Shown here piece by piece: positions 33,310-41,594 of a DNA stretch of 64,000 nucleotides; position 1 is the first letter of the stretch, and the number at the start of each line of letters is the position of its first letter. The notes beneath the pieces were generated by a model, which saw only the letters and a list, made by a program, of their open reading frames with translations, was not told the origin of the DNA and searched no databases. The position numbers and the translations under genes were made by a program. Source of the stretch: Thermococcus sp. MAR1 (GTDB lineage Archaea; Methanobacteriota_B; Thermococci; Thermococcales; Thermococcaceae); contig NZ_SNUF01000001.1 in NCBI RefSeq assembly GCF_012027305.1, forward strand, positions 868,001-932,000, in the 5' to 3' direction.

Positions 33310-34290
33310 ATGGGCGAAGAGGCCGAAAAACCCTGGATAACAGTCATCGTGTATTCGCGCGAGGAGTTCCTCAGCAGAAAGGTGCGAAGCATGGGGGATG
33401 TCCTTAAAATCAAAGGTTACGAGGTTGTCTGGGCGAACGTGGACACGGTTGAGGCCGTTTCGGAGATAATGGAGGTTCTTGACATCCATGAGAGGCCAAT
33501 GAAGATTCTAAGAAGGGAAAGCACGCACGCGAGAGTCTTCGTGTTTCAAGATTATATGTTCCTCATCCTGCACCAGGTTTACGAGATAAACGGGGGACTG
33601 AAAAGGGAAAGAATGGGTCTTCTGCTTAAAGGAAACCTCGTTATAACAGTCCAGGAAAGGCCTGGAGACGTCTTTGACCCCATCAGGGAGAGCATCCGCG
33701 AGGGGGAGGGCCTCTTCAGGGAGAGGGGAGCAGATTACCTGCTCTTCGCCCTTCTAGAGGCGATAGTCGAAAACTACGTTCCAATAATAGAGAGGATCAG
33801 CTCGAAGATGGAGTCCCTTGAGGCACAGATACTCTCGAAGGGCGAGAAGGGTGTTCTCCACAGAATACACGGTCTCAGAAGAGAGATACTCTTCATGCGC
33901 CGCACGATATTTCCCCTGCTGGAGGCGTTCAGAAAGCTCGAACTTGAAGGGGGGAGGTTCTTCACAGATGAGACGAGGGATTACATCGGGGAGCTCCACG
34001 ACCACGTCCTCGAAGTTCTCGAAATCCTCGAAGGGCAACGGGAGCTCGCCAACAGCCTCGTCGAGCTTTACTACTCGACCATCTCGATGAAGACCAATGA
34101 CATAATCAGAATCCTGACTGTGGTCTCAACGATATTCATCCCGCTGACCTTCATAACCGGCCTCTACGGAATGAACTTCCGATACATGCCGGAACTTTAC
34201 TGGCGGTATGGCTATCCCTTCGTTCTCCTGCTGATGCTCTCCATAGCGGTTGGAATGCTCATCTACTTCAGGAAGAAGGGGTGGATTTAG
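33310..34290 (+). CDS. corA: CorA-family magnesium/cobalt transporter
   Basis: A 326-residue protein. A long cytosolic alpha/beta domain (1-250) is followed by two C-terminal helices, with the selectivity motif YGMNF (about residue 290) between them. CorA pentamers carry Mg2+, Co2+ and Ni2+. GGTGGGAACATG begins the gene. Its stop overlaps the racemase gene stop on the other strand by 4 bp. Cobalt uptake would link it loosely to the cobamide cluster, though nothing in the sequence proves that. Confidence 0.9.
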   Translation: MGEEAEKPWITVIVYSREEFLSRKVRSMGDVLKIKGYEVVWANVDTVEAVSEIMEVLDIHERPMKILRRESTHARVFVFQDYMFLILHQVYEINGGLKRERMGLLLKGNLVITVQERPGDVFDPIRESIREGEGLFRERGADYLLFALLEAIVENYVPIIERISSKMESLEAQILSKGEKGVLHRIHGLRREILFMRRTIFPLLEAFRKLELEGGRFFTDETRDYIGELHDHVLEVLEILEGQRELANSLVELYYSTISMKTNDIIRILTVVSTIFIPLTFITGLYGMNFRYMPELYWRYGYPFVLLLMLSIAVGMLIYFRKKGWI

Positions 34291-34982
34291 GAGTCGAGCC
34301 CGAGGGCGAGTTTCAGGGCCTTCTCGGCTATCACGTCGAGAGGATCGATCAGGGGCACCTCTAGGTCTCCGGGTCTCAGGGCAACGCTGACCTCCGTGCA
34401 GCCGGCTATTATTCCATCAACCCTGCGCTCGAGCCTTTTGGCTACCTCCAAAAGGAGCCTTCTTCCCAGCTCAAGGTTCCCGGCCTTCACACCTTCGTAG
34501 ATGGCTTCCATAACAAGCCTTTGATCCCCTTCGCTTGGAACGACCAGCTTTATCCCCCTCCTGGCAAGAGGGCCTTCGTAAACCGCGCCCCTCACTGTCC
34601 CGTCGGTCGCAAGGAGACCGACCTTCTTGAGACCCATTTTTGCTATTCTCTCGGCAGTTGCTTCCACCATGCTGACAAGGGGAACCTTTATCGCCCTCTG
34701 GATGTCTTCAGCAAAGAAGTGCGCTGTGTTGCATGGCATTATTATAAAATCAGCCCCCCAGCTTTCGAGCTTCTTAGCGCTCTCAATGAGCTCGGGCCTC
34801 GGATCTTCCCCGTTCCCCAGGATGAACGCGGTCCTGTCCGGAATTTTGGGGTTGTTGTAGATGATTATCCTCGGATGATCCTGGTCGCGCTTTGCCGGCG
34901 TCTTCTCGACTATCCTCCTGAAGAGCTCCGCAGTCGCCAAAGGGCCCATTCCACCGAGGATGCCTATGACCCTCTCGGTCAT
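34287..34982 (-). CDS. Aspartate/glutamate racemase
   Basis: A 231-residue cofactor-independent amino acid racemase of the Asp/Glu/hydantoin family. The two catalytic cysteines are present: C84 (MPCNTAH) and C195 (AGCTEV), at nearly the same numbers as in P. horikoshii aspartate racemase. N-terminal [11 protein letters not shown] is the family start. GGAGGAGTAAGG precedes the ATG, overlapping the cupin stop, so the two are cotranscribed. Confidence 0.93.
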   Translation of the reverse strand: MTERVIGILGGMGPLATAELFRRIVEKTPAKRDQDHPRIIIYNNPKIPDRTAFILGNGEDPRPELIESAKKLESWGADFIIMPCNTAHFFAEDIQRAIKVPLVSMVEATAERIAKMGLKKVGLLATDGTVRGAVYEGPLARRGIKLVVPSEGDQRLVMEAIYEGVKAGNLELGRRLLLEVAKRLERRVDGIIAGCTEVSVALRPGDLEVPLIDPLDVIAEKALKLALGLDS

Positions 34983-34984
34983 CC

Positions 34985-35329
34985 TTACTCCTCCAGCCAG
35001 ACTGAGTCATCGCCGTAGTAGTTCAGCTTGACCACGAAGAGCCTGAACGGTTCATCCCGCTCGTTGATTACCCAGTGGACGGTTCTCGGCTTTACCAGGA
35101 AGATGTCGCCTGGCTTCGCGAGGTATTCCCTTTCGCCGATGCCGAGCCTCGCCTCGCCGCTTATTATGTAGAACAGCTCGTACTGGTGTTTGTGGTAGTG
35201 CTTCTTAACAGTCTGCCCCGGCTTGACCTCGACTATCTGGGCGTAGCCTCCTTCTGGGAGCTCTCCTTCGAAGAGGGGGAGCTTCCGGTAGGTGCCCCTG
35301 TCGATGAGGTTTTTGATTTCGGCCTTCAT
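34985..35329 (-). CDS. Small cupin-domain protein
   Basis: A 114-residue single cupin: [28 protein letters not shown] (about 38-65) holds motif 1 histidines, and [18 protein letters not shown] (about 72-89) holds motif 2. It resembles the sugar-isomerase-like cupins (type II PMI C-terminal). It lacks a ribosome binding site and lies about 26 nt below a GTTTATTTT element (about 35353-35361), so it is probably leaderless. It is followed by the racemase gene. Substrate unknown. Confidence 0.8.
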   Translation of the reverse strand: MKAEIKNLIDRGTYRKLPLFEGELPEGGYAQIVEVKPGQTVKKHYHKHQYELFYIISGEARLGIGEREYLAKPGDIFLVKPRTVHWVINERDEPFRLFVVKLNYYGDDSVWLEE

Positions 35330-35470
35330 AGGCGTTTGTTTATTCGCAAAGAAAATAAACTTAACTATCTAAACTAATTTTTGGATTTATGGCGTGAAAG
35401 GGCTAAGACCTCAAACGTTTTCCACAAGAGTCCGTGTGTTGTCAAATTTGGAAAGTAAGAAGTGAAAACT

Positions 35471-35818
35471 TCAAAATGCATGTTCAGCATGCCGTATCTT
35501 TGAAACCCTCCACTGAAAAATCAGTCCTTCTGCAAGTGCGAAGATTCCGAGTATTAGGAGATTGTACCCTATGGTATAGCCCTTTGTGTAGTCAACGAAT
35601 CCCAGCGCCAGCAAAATTGTCCCAATTATGGCACTAATCACTCCAACTTTCCTGGGCGCTTTTTTGTAGGTAAACTCTATTGCTAACATCGGTACCAAGT
35701 ATGTTAACACAGTCATCCCGAGGGCTAAAAGGGGTCTGTTTTTTAGGCCCATATAATACCCCAAGAATATCAGGACAGAAAGGGCCGTAATTTCGCCAAC
35801 TCTACTTTTCTCATTCAT
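35471..35818 (-). CDS. Small membrane protein downstream of cysteine-rich gene
   Basis: A 115-residue hydrophobic protein with about four membrane segments (ITALSVLIFLGYYMG, LLALGMTVLTYLVPMLAIEF, VGVISAIIGTILLALGFV, IGYNLLILGIFALAEGLIF). No family is recognised. Its ATG at 35818 overlaps the stop region of the cysteine-rich gene, so they form one operon. Such a small membrane partner beside a secreted cysteine-rich peptide gene could be an immunity protein, but this is inference only. Confidence 0.65.
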   Translation of the reverse strand: MNEKSRVGEITALSVLIFLGYYMGLKNRPLLALGMTVLTYLVPMLAIEFTYKKAPRKVGVISAIIGTILLALGFVDYTKGYTIGYNLLILGIFALAEGLIFQWRVSKIRHAEHAF

Positions 35819-36519
35819 GGCGCATTCCCCCAGTCTTGGCAGAGACTTCCCCATTCAGTACAGCAGTAATCTGCAGTACACCAACCGCATTCTGCTACAA
35901 CACAGGCTATGCAGACTTCTTCTCCCAGTCTGCAAAGCCATTTACAATGGCCTGCTTGCAGGCAACAAGAAATTGCGCATCCCCAGTCAGTTGAACAACA
36001 ATATGGCTCACAACTGCTGAATTCTCCACAGTCATTATTTGAATTGCAGTCGTGTGGGCAACTATTAGCTGTTTTATACTGTCCATTAGTTGTTAAAGCC
36101 ACCGTCTTCACCACTGGATTATCCAACTCAAGAAGATATCCTCTAACCTTCACTCCTTGTACGGGTTTTGAGAACTCGTACAGTGCTATCACGTGCTTCT
36201 TGTCCTTCAATGGAATTCCCATGGCGAGCATTGTTATCTTCTCACCGTTGTACTCAATCGTGTGCTTCACAATCTTAACGTGCGAGTAGTCAACGTCCCA
36301 GGGTTTGGCTAATTTCCAGAAGTCCCTGCTCGTTGCCAGCTTTAGGAAAACGTGAGCCTTCGACCAGTTTTCCTGAACCCTGCTTACGGGTGTTGTAACC
36401 CTGAAAGGATTCACGCAGCCGTTGACCTCCGGATACTTGGGGTAGCTCACCACGTACGCCCCATAAGCTCCAATCAACAGCAAAACCACAAACATGGCCA
36501 GCAGTGCACGCCTCCGCAT
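35815..36519 (-). CDS. Secreted/membrane-anchored protein with 18-cysteine C-terminal tail (bacteriocin-like)
   Basis: A 234-residue protein. Residues 6-27 form an N-terminal signal/anchor. Residues about 30-150 are a folded domain with one cysteine (C35). Residues 154-227 hold 18 cysteines, including paired CC at 174-175, 185-186 and 219-220, and many Trp/Gly. The layout (signal, N-terminal domain, cysteine-rich tail) recalls halocin C8-type archaeal bacteriocin precursors; no database search was possible. GGGGGGT precedes the ATG at 36519. It is cotranscribed with a small membrane protein and divergent from tldD. The surroundings look AT-rich. Confidence 0.7.
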   Translation of the reverse strand: MRRRALLAMFVVLLLIGAYGAYVVSYPKYPEVNGCVNPFRVTTPVSRVQENWSKAHVFLKLATSRDFWKLAKPWDVDYSHVKIVKHTIEYNGEKITMLAMGIPLKDKKHVIALYEFSKPVQGVKVRGYLLELDNPVVKTVALTTNGQYKTANSCPHDCNSNNDCGEFSSCEPYCCSTDWGCAISCCLQAGHCKWLCRLGEEVCIACVVAECGWCTADYCCTEWGSLCQDWGNAP

Positions 36520-36610
36520 CGACCCCCCCAACGGGATTTTGCATACATATTATACTGTCAATAATATATAAGAATTATTTCAACCAAAGGTTTAAAACTA
36601 AACTCGCGAA

Positions 36611-36639
36611 AGTATACTTATGCTTGCTAAATGTATACT
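36611..36639. repeat. Inverted repeat AGTATAC ... GTATACT between divergent genes
   Basis: Two perfect 7-bp arms separated by 15 bp, between the cysteine-rich gene promoter (ATATAAGAA near 36565) and tldD. It may be an operator for the divergent pair. Each arm also contains GTATAC, itself palindromic. No regulator gene is adjacent. Confidence 0.5.
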
Positions 36640-36791
36640 ATCGTTCGAAACCTCTTAACTGAGGAATGTCTGAAACTCCAGACTTAAGTCCATTCCGTTT
36701 AGATATTCCTTTCGACCCACATCGAAAGGCTCAAAAGACTTTTATACCCAGCCCGCGATTCATCAGTGAACAGATAGAAACGGTGGTGACC

Positions 36792-38159
36792 ATGGAAGCG
36801 CTGGAGAAAGCCCTCCGCTGGGCGGAGGAAAACCTGAAAGCGGACTACATAGAACTCCGCTACGAGAACCTGAGAAAGACGACCCTTGCCCTCAAAGACG
36901 GCGTTTTTACCAGCTTTACAGGGAAGCTGAACAGGGGCGTTGCGATAAGGGTCTTGGCCGATGGAGCTTGGGGATTCGCCTCGACGAGCGATCTAAACGA
37001 CCTTGAGAGGAAGATCGAGGAGGCCTACAAGCTGGCCAAAGCGGCAGCGGAGACCAAGAAGGAAAAGATAGAGCTGGCCGAGATAAAGCCGGTCGAGGAC
37101 TTCGTGAAGAGCAGGATGAAAGTCAAACCGGCGGAGGTTGACATAGAGGAGAAGGTAGCTCACCTGAGGGAGCTGGAGAGGCTTTTAAAGGCCGATGAGG
37201 CCGTCAAGAGCGTTCAGATACGCTACGAGGACGGGAGCGGCGAGAAGATACTCCTTACCAACGAAGGGACGCACATAGAGTGGGACTACAACTACCTCTA
37301 CCAGGGAGCCTACGTCACCGGAAAGGCCGATGGAAAGCTGGCCATGGCGAGGGACAGCATAGGTGCGGTGGACTACGGCTGGGAGCTCATGACGGAGCAC
37401 GAGCCAAACGAGAAGGTCACCGAAAGAATTCTCAGAAAGATGCACAGCCAGCTGAAAGGAATAGCCCCGAAGCGCGGCGAGTGGCCGATTGTAGCCGGCC
37501 CGATTGTCGTTGGAATAATAGCGCACGAAGCTCTTGGCCACCTCGCAGAGGCTGACCTGACCATAAACTCGCCCTTCAAAGACCTCATCGGCAAGCAGAT
37601 TGCCCCGGAGTACGTCACGATGAGCGAGCGCTACGTTGAGGGTGGCTTTGGCAACGACCGCTATGATGACGAGGGAGTTCCTGTTAAGGACATTCACATC
37701 ATCGAGAACGGAATCCTCAAGGAGATAATGCTGAACAGGGAATACGCCCACAAGTGGGGCATGGAGCCGAACGGCCATGCCAGGGCCGAGAGCTACCGCT
37801 ACCCGCCGATAATCAGAATGCGCAACACGGTTTTCGAGCCTGGTGATTACTCCTTCGAGGAGCTGATTGAAGATATTAAGTTCGGCTACTACGTGGTTGA
37901 CTTCCGCGGTGGCCAAGCCCAGCTCAACTCGGCATTCCAGGTTGGTATCCAGGAGGGCTACGTCATAAGGAACGGCGAGATAGCGGAGCCGATAAGGGAC
38001 ACGTCCATAACAGGCGTTGCCATCGAGGCTCTCAAGAAGATTTCAGCGGTCGGAAAGGACTTCGGCCTTGAGGTCGGCTTCTGCGGAAAGGGACAGACGG
38101 CCTTTGTGAGCTCCGGTGGCCCGCATATGCGCTTTGACGGGGGAATACTGATTGGCTGA
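36792..38159 (+). CDS. tldD: TldD-type metalloprotease subunit
   Basis: A 455-residue TldD/PmbA protein with the zinc motif HEALGH at 245-250 (HExxxH), which distinguishes the active TldD subunit. With TldE it forms a heterodimeric peptidase that in bacteria trims unfolded peptides and matures modified peptides such as microcin B17. A longer frame begins at 36666, but GGTGGTGACC precedes the ATG at 36792 and homologues start there. TATA CTTTTATACC at about 36739-36748. tldE follows after two small genes. Confidence 0.92.
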   Translation: MEALEKALRWAEENLKADYIELRYENLRKTTLALKDGVFTSFTGKLNRGVAIRVLADGAWGFASTSDLNDLERKIEEAYKLAKAAAETKKEKIELAEIKPVEDFVKSRMKVKPAEVDIEEKVAHLRELERLLKADEAVKSVQIRYEDGSGEKILLTNEGTHIEWDYNYLYQGAYVTGKADGKLAMARDSIGAVDYGWELMTEHEPNEKVTERILRKMHSQLKGIAPKRGEWPIVAGPIVVGIIAHEALGHLAEADLTINSPFKDLIGKQIAPEYVTMSERYVEGGFGNDRYDDEGVPVKDIHIIENGILKEIMLNREYAHKWGMEPNGHARAESYRYPPIIRMRNTVFEPGDYSFEELIEDIKFGYYVVDFRGGQAQLNSAFQVGIQEGYVIRNGEIAEPIRDTSITGVAIEALKKISAVGKDFGLEVGFCGKGQTAFVSSGGPHMRFDGGILIG

Positions 38160-38424
38160 GGTTAACTTCACCGAACATGCCATTGAAGCTATGAAAAAGA
38201 GGAATATTGCCCCCGAAGAGGCCATCAATGCCATAGAAAAGGCCGAACTCAGGGCAGTCGATACGCTAACGGGACACTTTGTAGCCATAAAGAAAAACGG
38301 AAAGTGGACTGTGGCAGTTTACGATGTTTATGGCCAAAGCCTGGAAGTGGTGACCGTTTACAGAGTCTCAAGAAAGGCTCAAATAGAGAACCGCCTAAGA
38401 AAAGGCAGGTGGGTTGGGATATGA
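38152..38424 (+). CDS. DUF4258-type protein, putative toxin of a pair
   Basis: A 90-residue protein starting with TTG inside the last codons of tldD. FTEHAIEAMKKRNIAPEEAINAIEK (helical start) followed by GHFVAIKKNGKWTVAVYDVYGQSLEVVTVYRVSRKAQIENR matches DUF4258, a RelE-related fold often found beside DUF2283. Overlaps the next gene by 4 bp. Toxin activity is inferred from the pairing. Confidence 0.75.
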   Translation: MAEVNFTEHAIEAMKKRNIAPEEAINAIEKAELRAVDTLTGHFVAIKKNGKWTVAVYDVYGQSLEVVTVYRVSRKAQIENRLRKGRWVGI

Positions 38425-38648
38425 AGGTCAGATACGACCCAGTTGGGGACGTCCTGTACATTGAGGTGGCCCATGAAAAGGCCGCCGAGACCGTGGAGCT
38501 GGATGAAGATTTGCTGATTGACTACGACGAAAGAGGCAACATCGTAGGGATAGAAGTATGGCGCGCCAGGGAAGTTCTCCTCGGGGAGATGCTGAAGAGA
38601 ATTAAGGAACTCGGTCTGAAGTTTGAGACTGCTGAGGTGGAGGGGTAA
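38421..38648 (+). CDS. DUF2283 protein, putative antitoxin
   Basis: A 75-residue protein: MKVRYDPVGDVLYIEVAHEKAAETVELDEDLLIDYDERGNIVGIEVWRARE is the DUF2283 core, with a helical tail. DUF2283 proteins frequently pair with DUF4258. A longer in-frame reading starts at 38304, but the ATG at 38421 overlaps the previous stop and fits the family start. It lies 2 bp before tldE, so the pair is embedded in the tldDE operon. Confidence 0.8.
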   Translation: MKVRYDPVGDVLYIEVAHEKAAETVELDEDLLIDYDERGNIVGIEVWRAREVLLGEMLKRIKELGLKFETAEVEG

Positions 38649-38650
38649 CT

Positions 38651-39976
38651 ATGGAGGAACTAATACGGTACGGTGAGAAGTTTTTCGATGAGCTGGAGAT
38701 CGCCGTTTATCGCTCCCGTGATGTCAGCGCGAACGTCGAGCTGAACGAGATTTCAATGGCCTCCACGAGGAGCGGAGCCCTTACCATAATCCGAGGAATC
38801 AAGGACAAGCGCCTCGGTCTGGCGATAGTCGACAGCGACGAACCCCCCAGGATAATGGAGGCCATAGAGCAGGCGGCCAAGATGGCGAGGCTCAACAGCC
38901 CCGACGAGAAGTGGGTCTCCCTTCCGGAGCCGGGGAAGTACCGTGAGGGACCAAAGCCCAACTACGAGCTGAAGGATGCTTCACCTGACGGGCTCGTTGA
39001 GATGCTCGTCCGCGGCATAAAGCTCGCCCGTGAGAAGGATGAGCACGTTGTAGTTGCAGGCGGGGAGGGCGGCGTTTCGTGGGAGGAGAGGCACATCGTC
39101 AACTCCCACGGGGTAGACGTTTCCCAGGAGGGCGGTGCGGCGTTTCTGTTCCTGGAGCTGGTGGGAAGGAAGGGTGACGTCGTAACGCCCGGCATCTTTG
39201 ACTTCGATGCGAAGCGTAGCTTAGACCTCGACGTTGAGGGGGTCGTTGAAAGGGCCGTCCAGAAGGTCAAGTGGGCCTACAGCGTCAAGGCCAGCAAAAA
39301 CGAGGAGGTTCCAATAATCCTCGGCCCATGGGCGATTGCTGGACTTTTCAGCTACGCTCTCTTCCCAGCCTTCAGCGGTGAGCGCCTGGTTAAAGAAACG
39401 ACACCGCTGGCAGGGAAGGTAGGAGAGAAGATAGCCAGCGACGTGCTCACGATATACGACGACCCGTTCCACGAGCTCTCCATACAGCCGGTTATAGCCG
39501 ATGGTGAGGGAGTGCCAACGAGGAAGAACGTCCTCATCGAGAAGGGGACCTTCAAGGGCTTCGTCTGGGACAACTACTGGGCCAGGATTCACGGCACCGA
39601 GAGCACTGGGAATGGAAAGCGGGATCTGAGAACCGGCGGCATAAACATAGGCTTCCACAGCATGGTCATAGAGAACGGTAAGCGCCCGCTGGAGGAGGTC
39701 ATAGCGGAAATCGAGCACGGCTACTTCGTGGACGGCTTCCAGGGCGCCCACTCAAGCAACCCCGACAACGGGAACTTCGCGGTAACAGCAAACCCGGCGT
39801 TCCTCATCGAGGACGGGGAGGTCAAAGGTGCTAGCGTCTTCCTCGTTGCGGGCAACGTCTACGAACTGCTGAATAGCGCCACTGAGGTAACGAAGGAGCA
39901 GACCGTAATGCCCTTCATGACCACCATCATAACGCCCTTCGTAAAGTTCGAGAACGTGAAGATAGCGGGGAAGTGA
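38651..39976 (+). CDS. tldE: TldE/PmbA-type subunit
   Basis: A 441-residue TldD/PmbA family protein without the HExxxH motif, as expected of the TldE partner. It resembles TldD in fold (VELNEISMASTRSGALTIIRG near the start, GPWAIAGLFSYALFPAFSGERLVKETTPLAGKVG near 225-258). It completes the TldDE heterodimer. It starts 2 bp after the DUF2283 gene and ends at a T-rich terminator. The two tld genes are usually adjacent; here a toxin-antitoxin-like pair splits them. Confidence 0.92.
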   Translation: MEELIRYGEKFFDELEIAVYRSRDVSANVELNEISMASTRSGALTIIRGIKDKRLGLAIVDSDEPPRIMEAIEQAAKMARLNSPDEKWVSLPEPGKYREGPKPNYELKDASPDGLVEMLVRGIKLAREKDEHVVVAGGEGGVSWEERHIVNSHGVDVSQEGGAAFLFLELVGRKGDVVTPGIFDFDAKRSLDLDVEGVVERAVQKVKWAYSVKASKNEEVPIILGPWAIAGLFSYALFPAFSGERLVKETTPLAGKVGEKIASDVLTIYDDPFHELSIQPVIADGEGVPTRKNVLIEKGTFKGFVWDNYWARIHGTESTGNGKRDLRTGGINIGFHSMVIENGKRPLEEVIAEIEHGYFVDGFQGAHSSNPDNGNFAVTANPAFLIEDGEVKGASVFLVAGNVYELLNSATEVTKEQTVMPFMTTIITPFVKFENVKIAGK

Positions 39977-39995
39977 CTTTTCTCTTTTCTAACCT
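39977..39995 (+). terminator. Oligo-T terminator after tldE
   Basis: CTTTTCTCTTTTCTAACC directly after the tldE stop forms a T-rich tract. The convergent trm5-type gene ends 60 bp further on. Confidence 0.45.
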
Positions 39996-40053
39996 TTTGG
40001 GTGTTTTATCGGGAAAACAACTTCTTTTTAAAGCCTGTTCTTCCCACAAAACA

Positions 40054-41049
40054 CTACTTTAAAACCCTGAAGTCAATCGCTATGTTGAACTGCCTCGGCG
40101 CGTAGGGGCGGACTTTCCTCTTCTCCAGGAACTCGACGGTGAAGCCGAGCTCTTTTGCGGCCGCCTTTATCTTCGCCTCGTGCTCCGAGAACAGGTCTTC
40201 CTCCGGGCCGAAGCCGTAGTAGTGGACAACTCCACCATCCCTAACGCTCAGCATCGCCTCCCTCAGAAAGCGGTCGGCGAACTTGGGGAGGTTCATTATC
40301 ACCCGGTCGGCCTCCACTTTGCCCGCCACCTTTCGAACGTCGCCGAGGACGGGCACGACGTTGTCAGCCTTGTTCAGCCGGATGTTCTCCTCAAGGTAGC
40401 GAACCGCCCAGGGGTTGATGTCACAGGCGAAGACGAGCTTTGCCTTCTTAGCTAAGAGCACCGCGTATGGCCCGACGCCGGCGAACATATCAAATATAAT
40501 CTCCCCCGGCCGGGTCTTCTCAAAAATCCTCATTCTCTCCGTGGCCAGGCGGGGAGAGAAGTAAACCCTTGCAACGTCGAGCTTGAGCCTTATCCCGTTC
40601 TCGCGGTGGAGGGTTTCAGCCCTCCTCTCGCCGGCGAGGTGAACCAGCTCCCTAATGCGGTATTCCCCGGAAACTCTGCCCCCCTTGGCGAAGACGGCCT
40701 TTATGTGCCGATGAACCCTGAGGATGGCATCTCCGATAGCTTTTCCATAGGACATCAGCTCTTCAGGTAGCTCGATTATCGCGAGGTCGCCGATAATGTC
40801 GAAGGAGCTCGGGAGGAGCGGTCTAACTTCATCCGGAACCTCAACGACCTCGCGGTAGCTGTGGGGCCTTCTCCCAAGCCTCTCAAAGTCGGCCTCAACG
40901 AGCTCAAAGCCCTCAACCGGCTCTGTGACGGGGAAGAGTACGAACTCGCCCTCTCTTCTGACGGCGTATCCTTTAGCCAGGATGCCAAGCTCGAGTAATT
41001 TCCTGCGGATTTTTTCGGCCTCTCGCTTGGGGACTTTGACTGCGAGCAT
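40054..41049 (-). CDS. trm5b: tRNA (guanine37-N1)-methyltransferase, Trm5 type
   Basis: A 331-residue class I SAM methyltransferase with an N-terminal D1-like domain (1-60), a middle D2 (about 65-160) and a catalytic Rossmann domain (165-331). Motifs include FDMFAGVGPYAVLLAKKAKLVFACDINPWAVRYLEENI and NLPKFADRFL. It forms m1G37, the first step towards wyosine in tRNA-Phe in archaea. No ribosome binding site is clear; the ATG at 41049 lies close to CTTAAAAAAC upstream. tRNA-Glu is divergent from it. Trm5b is preferred over Trm5a or Taw2 but not proved. Confidence 0.85.
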   Translation of the reverse strand: MLAVKVPKREAEKIRRKLLELGILAKGYAVRREGEFVLFPVTEPVEGFELVEADFERLGRRPHSYREVVEVPDEVRPLLPSSFDIIGDLAIIELPEELMSYGKAIGDAILRVHRHIKAVFAKGGRVSGEYRIRELVHLAGERRAETLHRENGIRLKLDVARVYFSPRLATERMRIFEKTRPGEIIFDMFAGVGPYAVLLAKKAKLVFACDINPWAVRYLEENIRLNKADNVVPVLGDVRKVAGKVEADRVIMNLPKFADRFLREAMLSVRDGGVVHYYGFGPEEDLFSEHEAKIKAAAKELGFTVEFLEKRKVRPYAPRQFNIAIDFRVLK

Positions 41050-41128
41050 CGGGGAAACATTAGAAAGAAACCTTAAAAAACTGGCCCCAACGAAAGATTT
41101 TTAAACGCTCGCCCTTCCCTAATATCGA

Positions 41129-41206
41129 GCCCCGGTGGTGTAGCCCGGTCAAACATGCGGGCCTTTCGAGCCCGCGCCCCGGGTTCAAATCCCGGCCGGG
41201 GCACCA
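41129..41206 (+). tRNA. tRNA-Glu (anticodon TTC)
   Basis: A full cloverleaf can be drawn: acceptor GCCCCGG (41129-41135) with CCGGGGC (41196-41202), anticodon stem CGGGC/GCCCG with loop CTTTCGA (anticodon TTC), and T arm with GGTTCAAATC. The discriminator is A and a CCA is encoded at 41204-41206. There is no intron. A TATA-like TTTTTAAAC (about 41097-41106) lies upstream. It reads GAA/GAG codons. Confidence 0.95.
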
Positions 41207-41225
41207 GAACTCGTTTTCTTGACAT

Positions 41226-41594
41226 TTACCTGTTAACACCGACCAAAATACTGCCGAGGATTATCAGTAGCACTCCCACCCACCTAGTAGTTCTCACAGG
41301 TTCGTTGAGTATAATGAACGCTAACACGGTGGTTACAACGTATGCTAAGCTCAACAGGGGATACATCAAACTCACATCTAACATTGAAAGTCCAATGAGC
41401 CATAGCACGGAAGAAATCCCGTACAGTATCAGCCCCATAACAATGTACTTGTTGGAAAATATAATTGTCATGGTTTTGATGGAGAATAAATCCCCCAACG
41501 GTCCTATCGAGTTCATTCCCATCTTAAACAAAATCTGAGTACTTCCCCCGAGGAGGATACAGGTTGCGAGTATGGTATAAGGTAGGGATTTCAT
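41226..41594 (-). CDS. EamA/SMR-like four-helix membrane transporter
   Basis: A 122-residue protein with four hydrophobic helices (ILATCILLGGSTQILFKMG, YIVMGLILYGISSVLWLIGLS, LMYPLLSLAYVVTTVLAFII and WVGVLLIILGSILVGV). It resembles the EamA/SMR half-transporters, including ArnE/ArnF-type lipid-linked sugar flippases. ATG at 41594 after GGAGGTGAAAAA, overlapping the glycosyltransferase-like gene stop by 4 bp. Codon use appears AT-rich compared with neighbours. It probably works with the GT-C-like protein upstream. Confidence 0.75.
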   Translation of the reverse strand: MKSLPYTILATCILLGGSTQILFKMGMNSIGPLGDLFSIKTMTIIFSNKYIVMGLILYGISSVLWLIGLSMLDVSLMYPLLSLAYVVTTVLAFIILNEPVRTTRWVGVLLIILGSILVGVNR

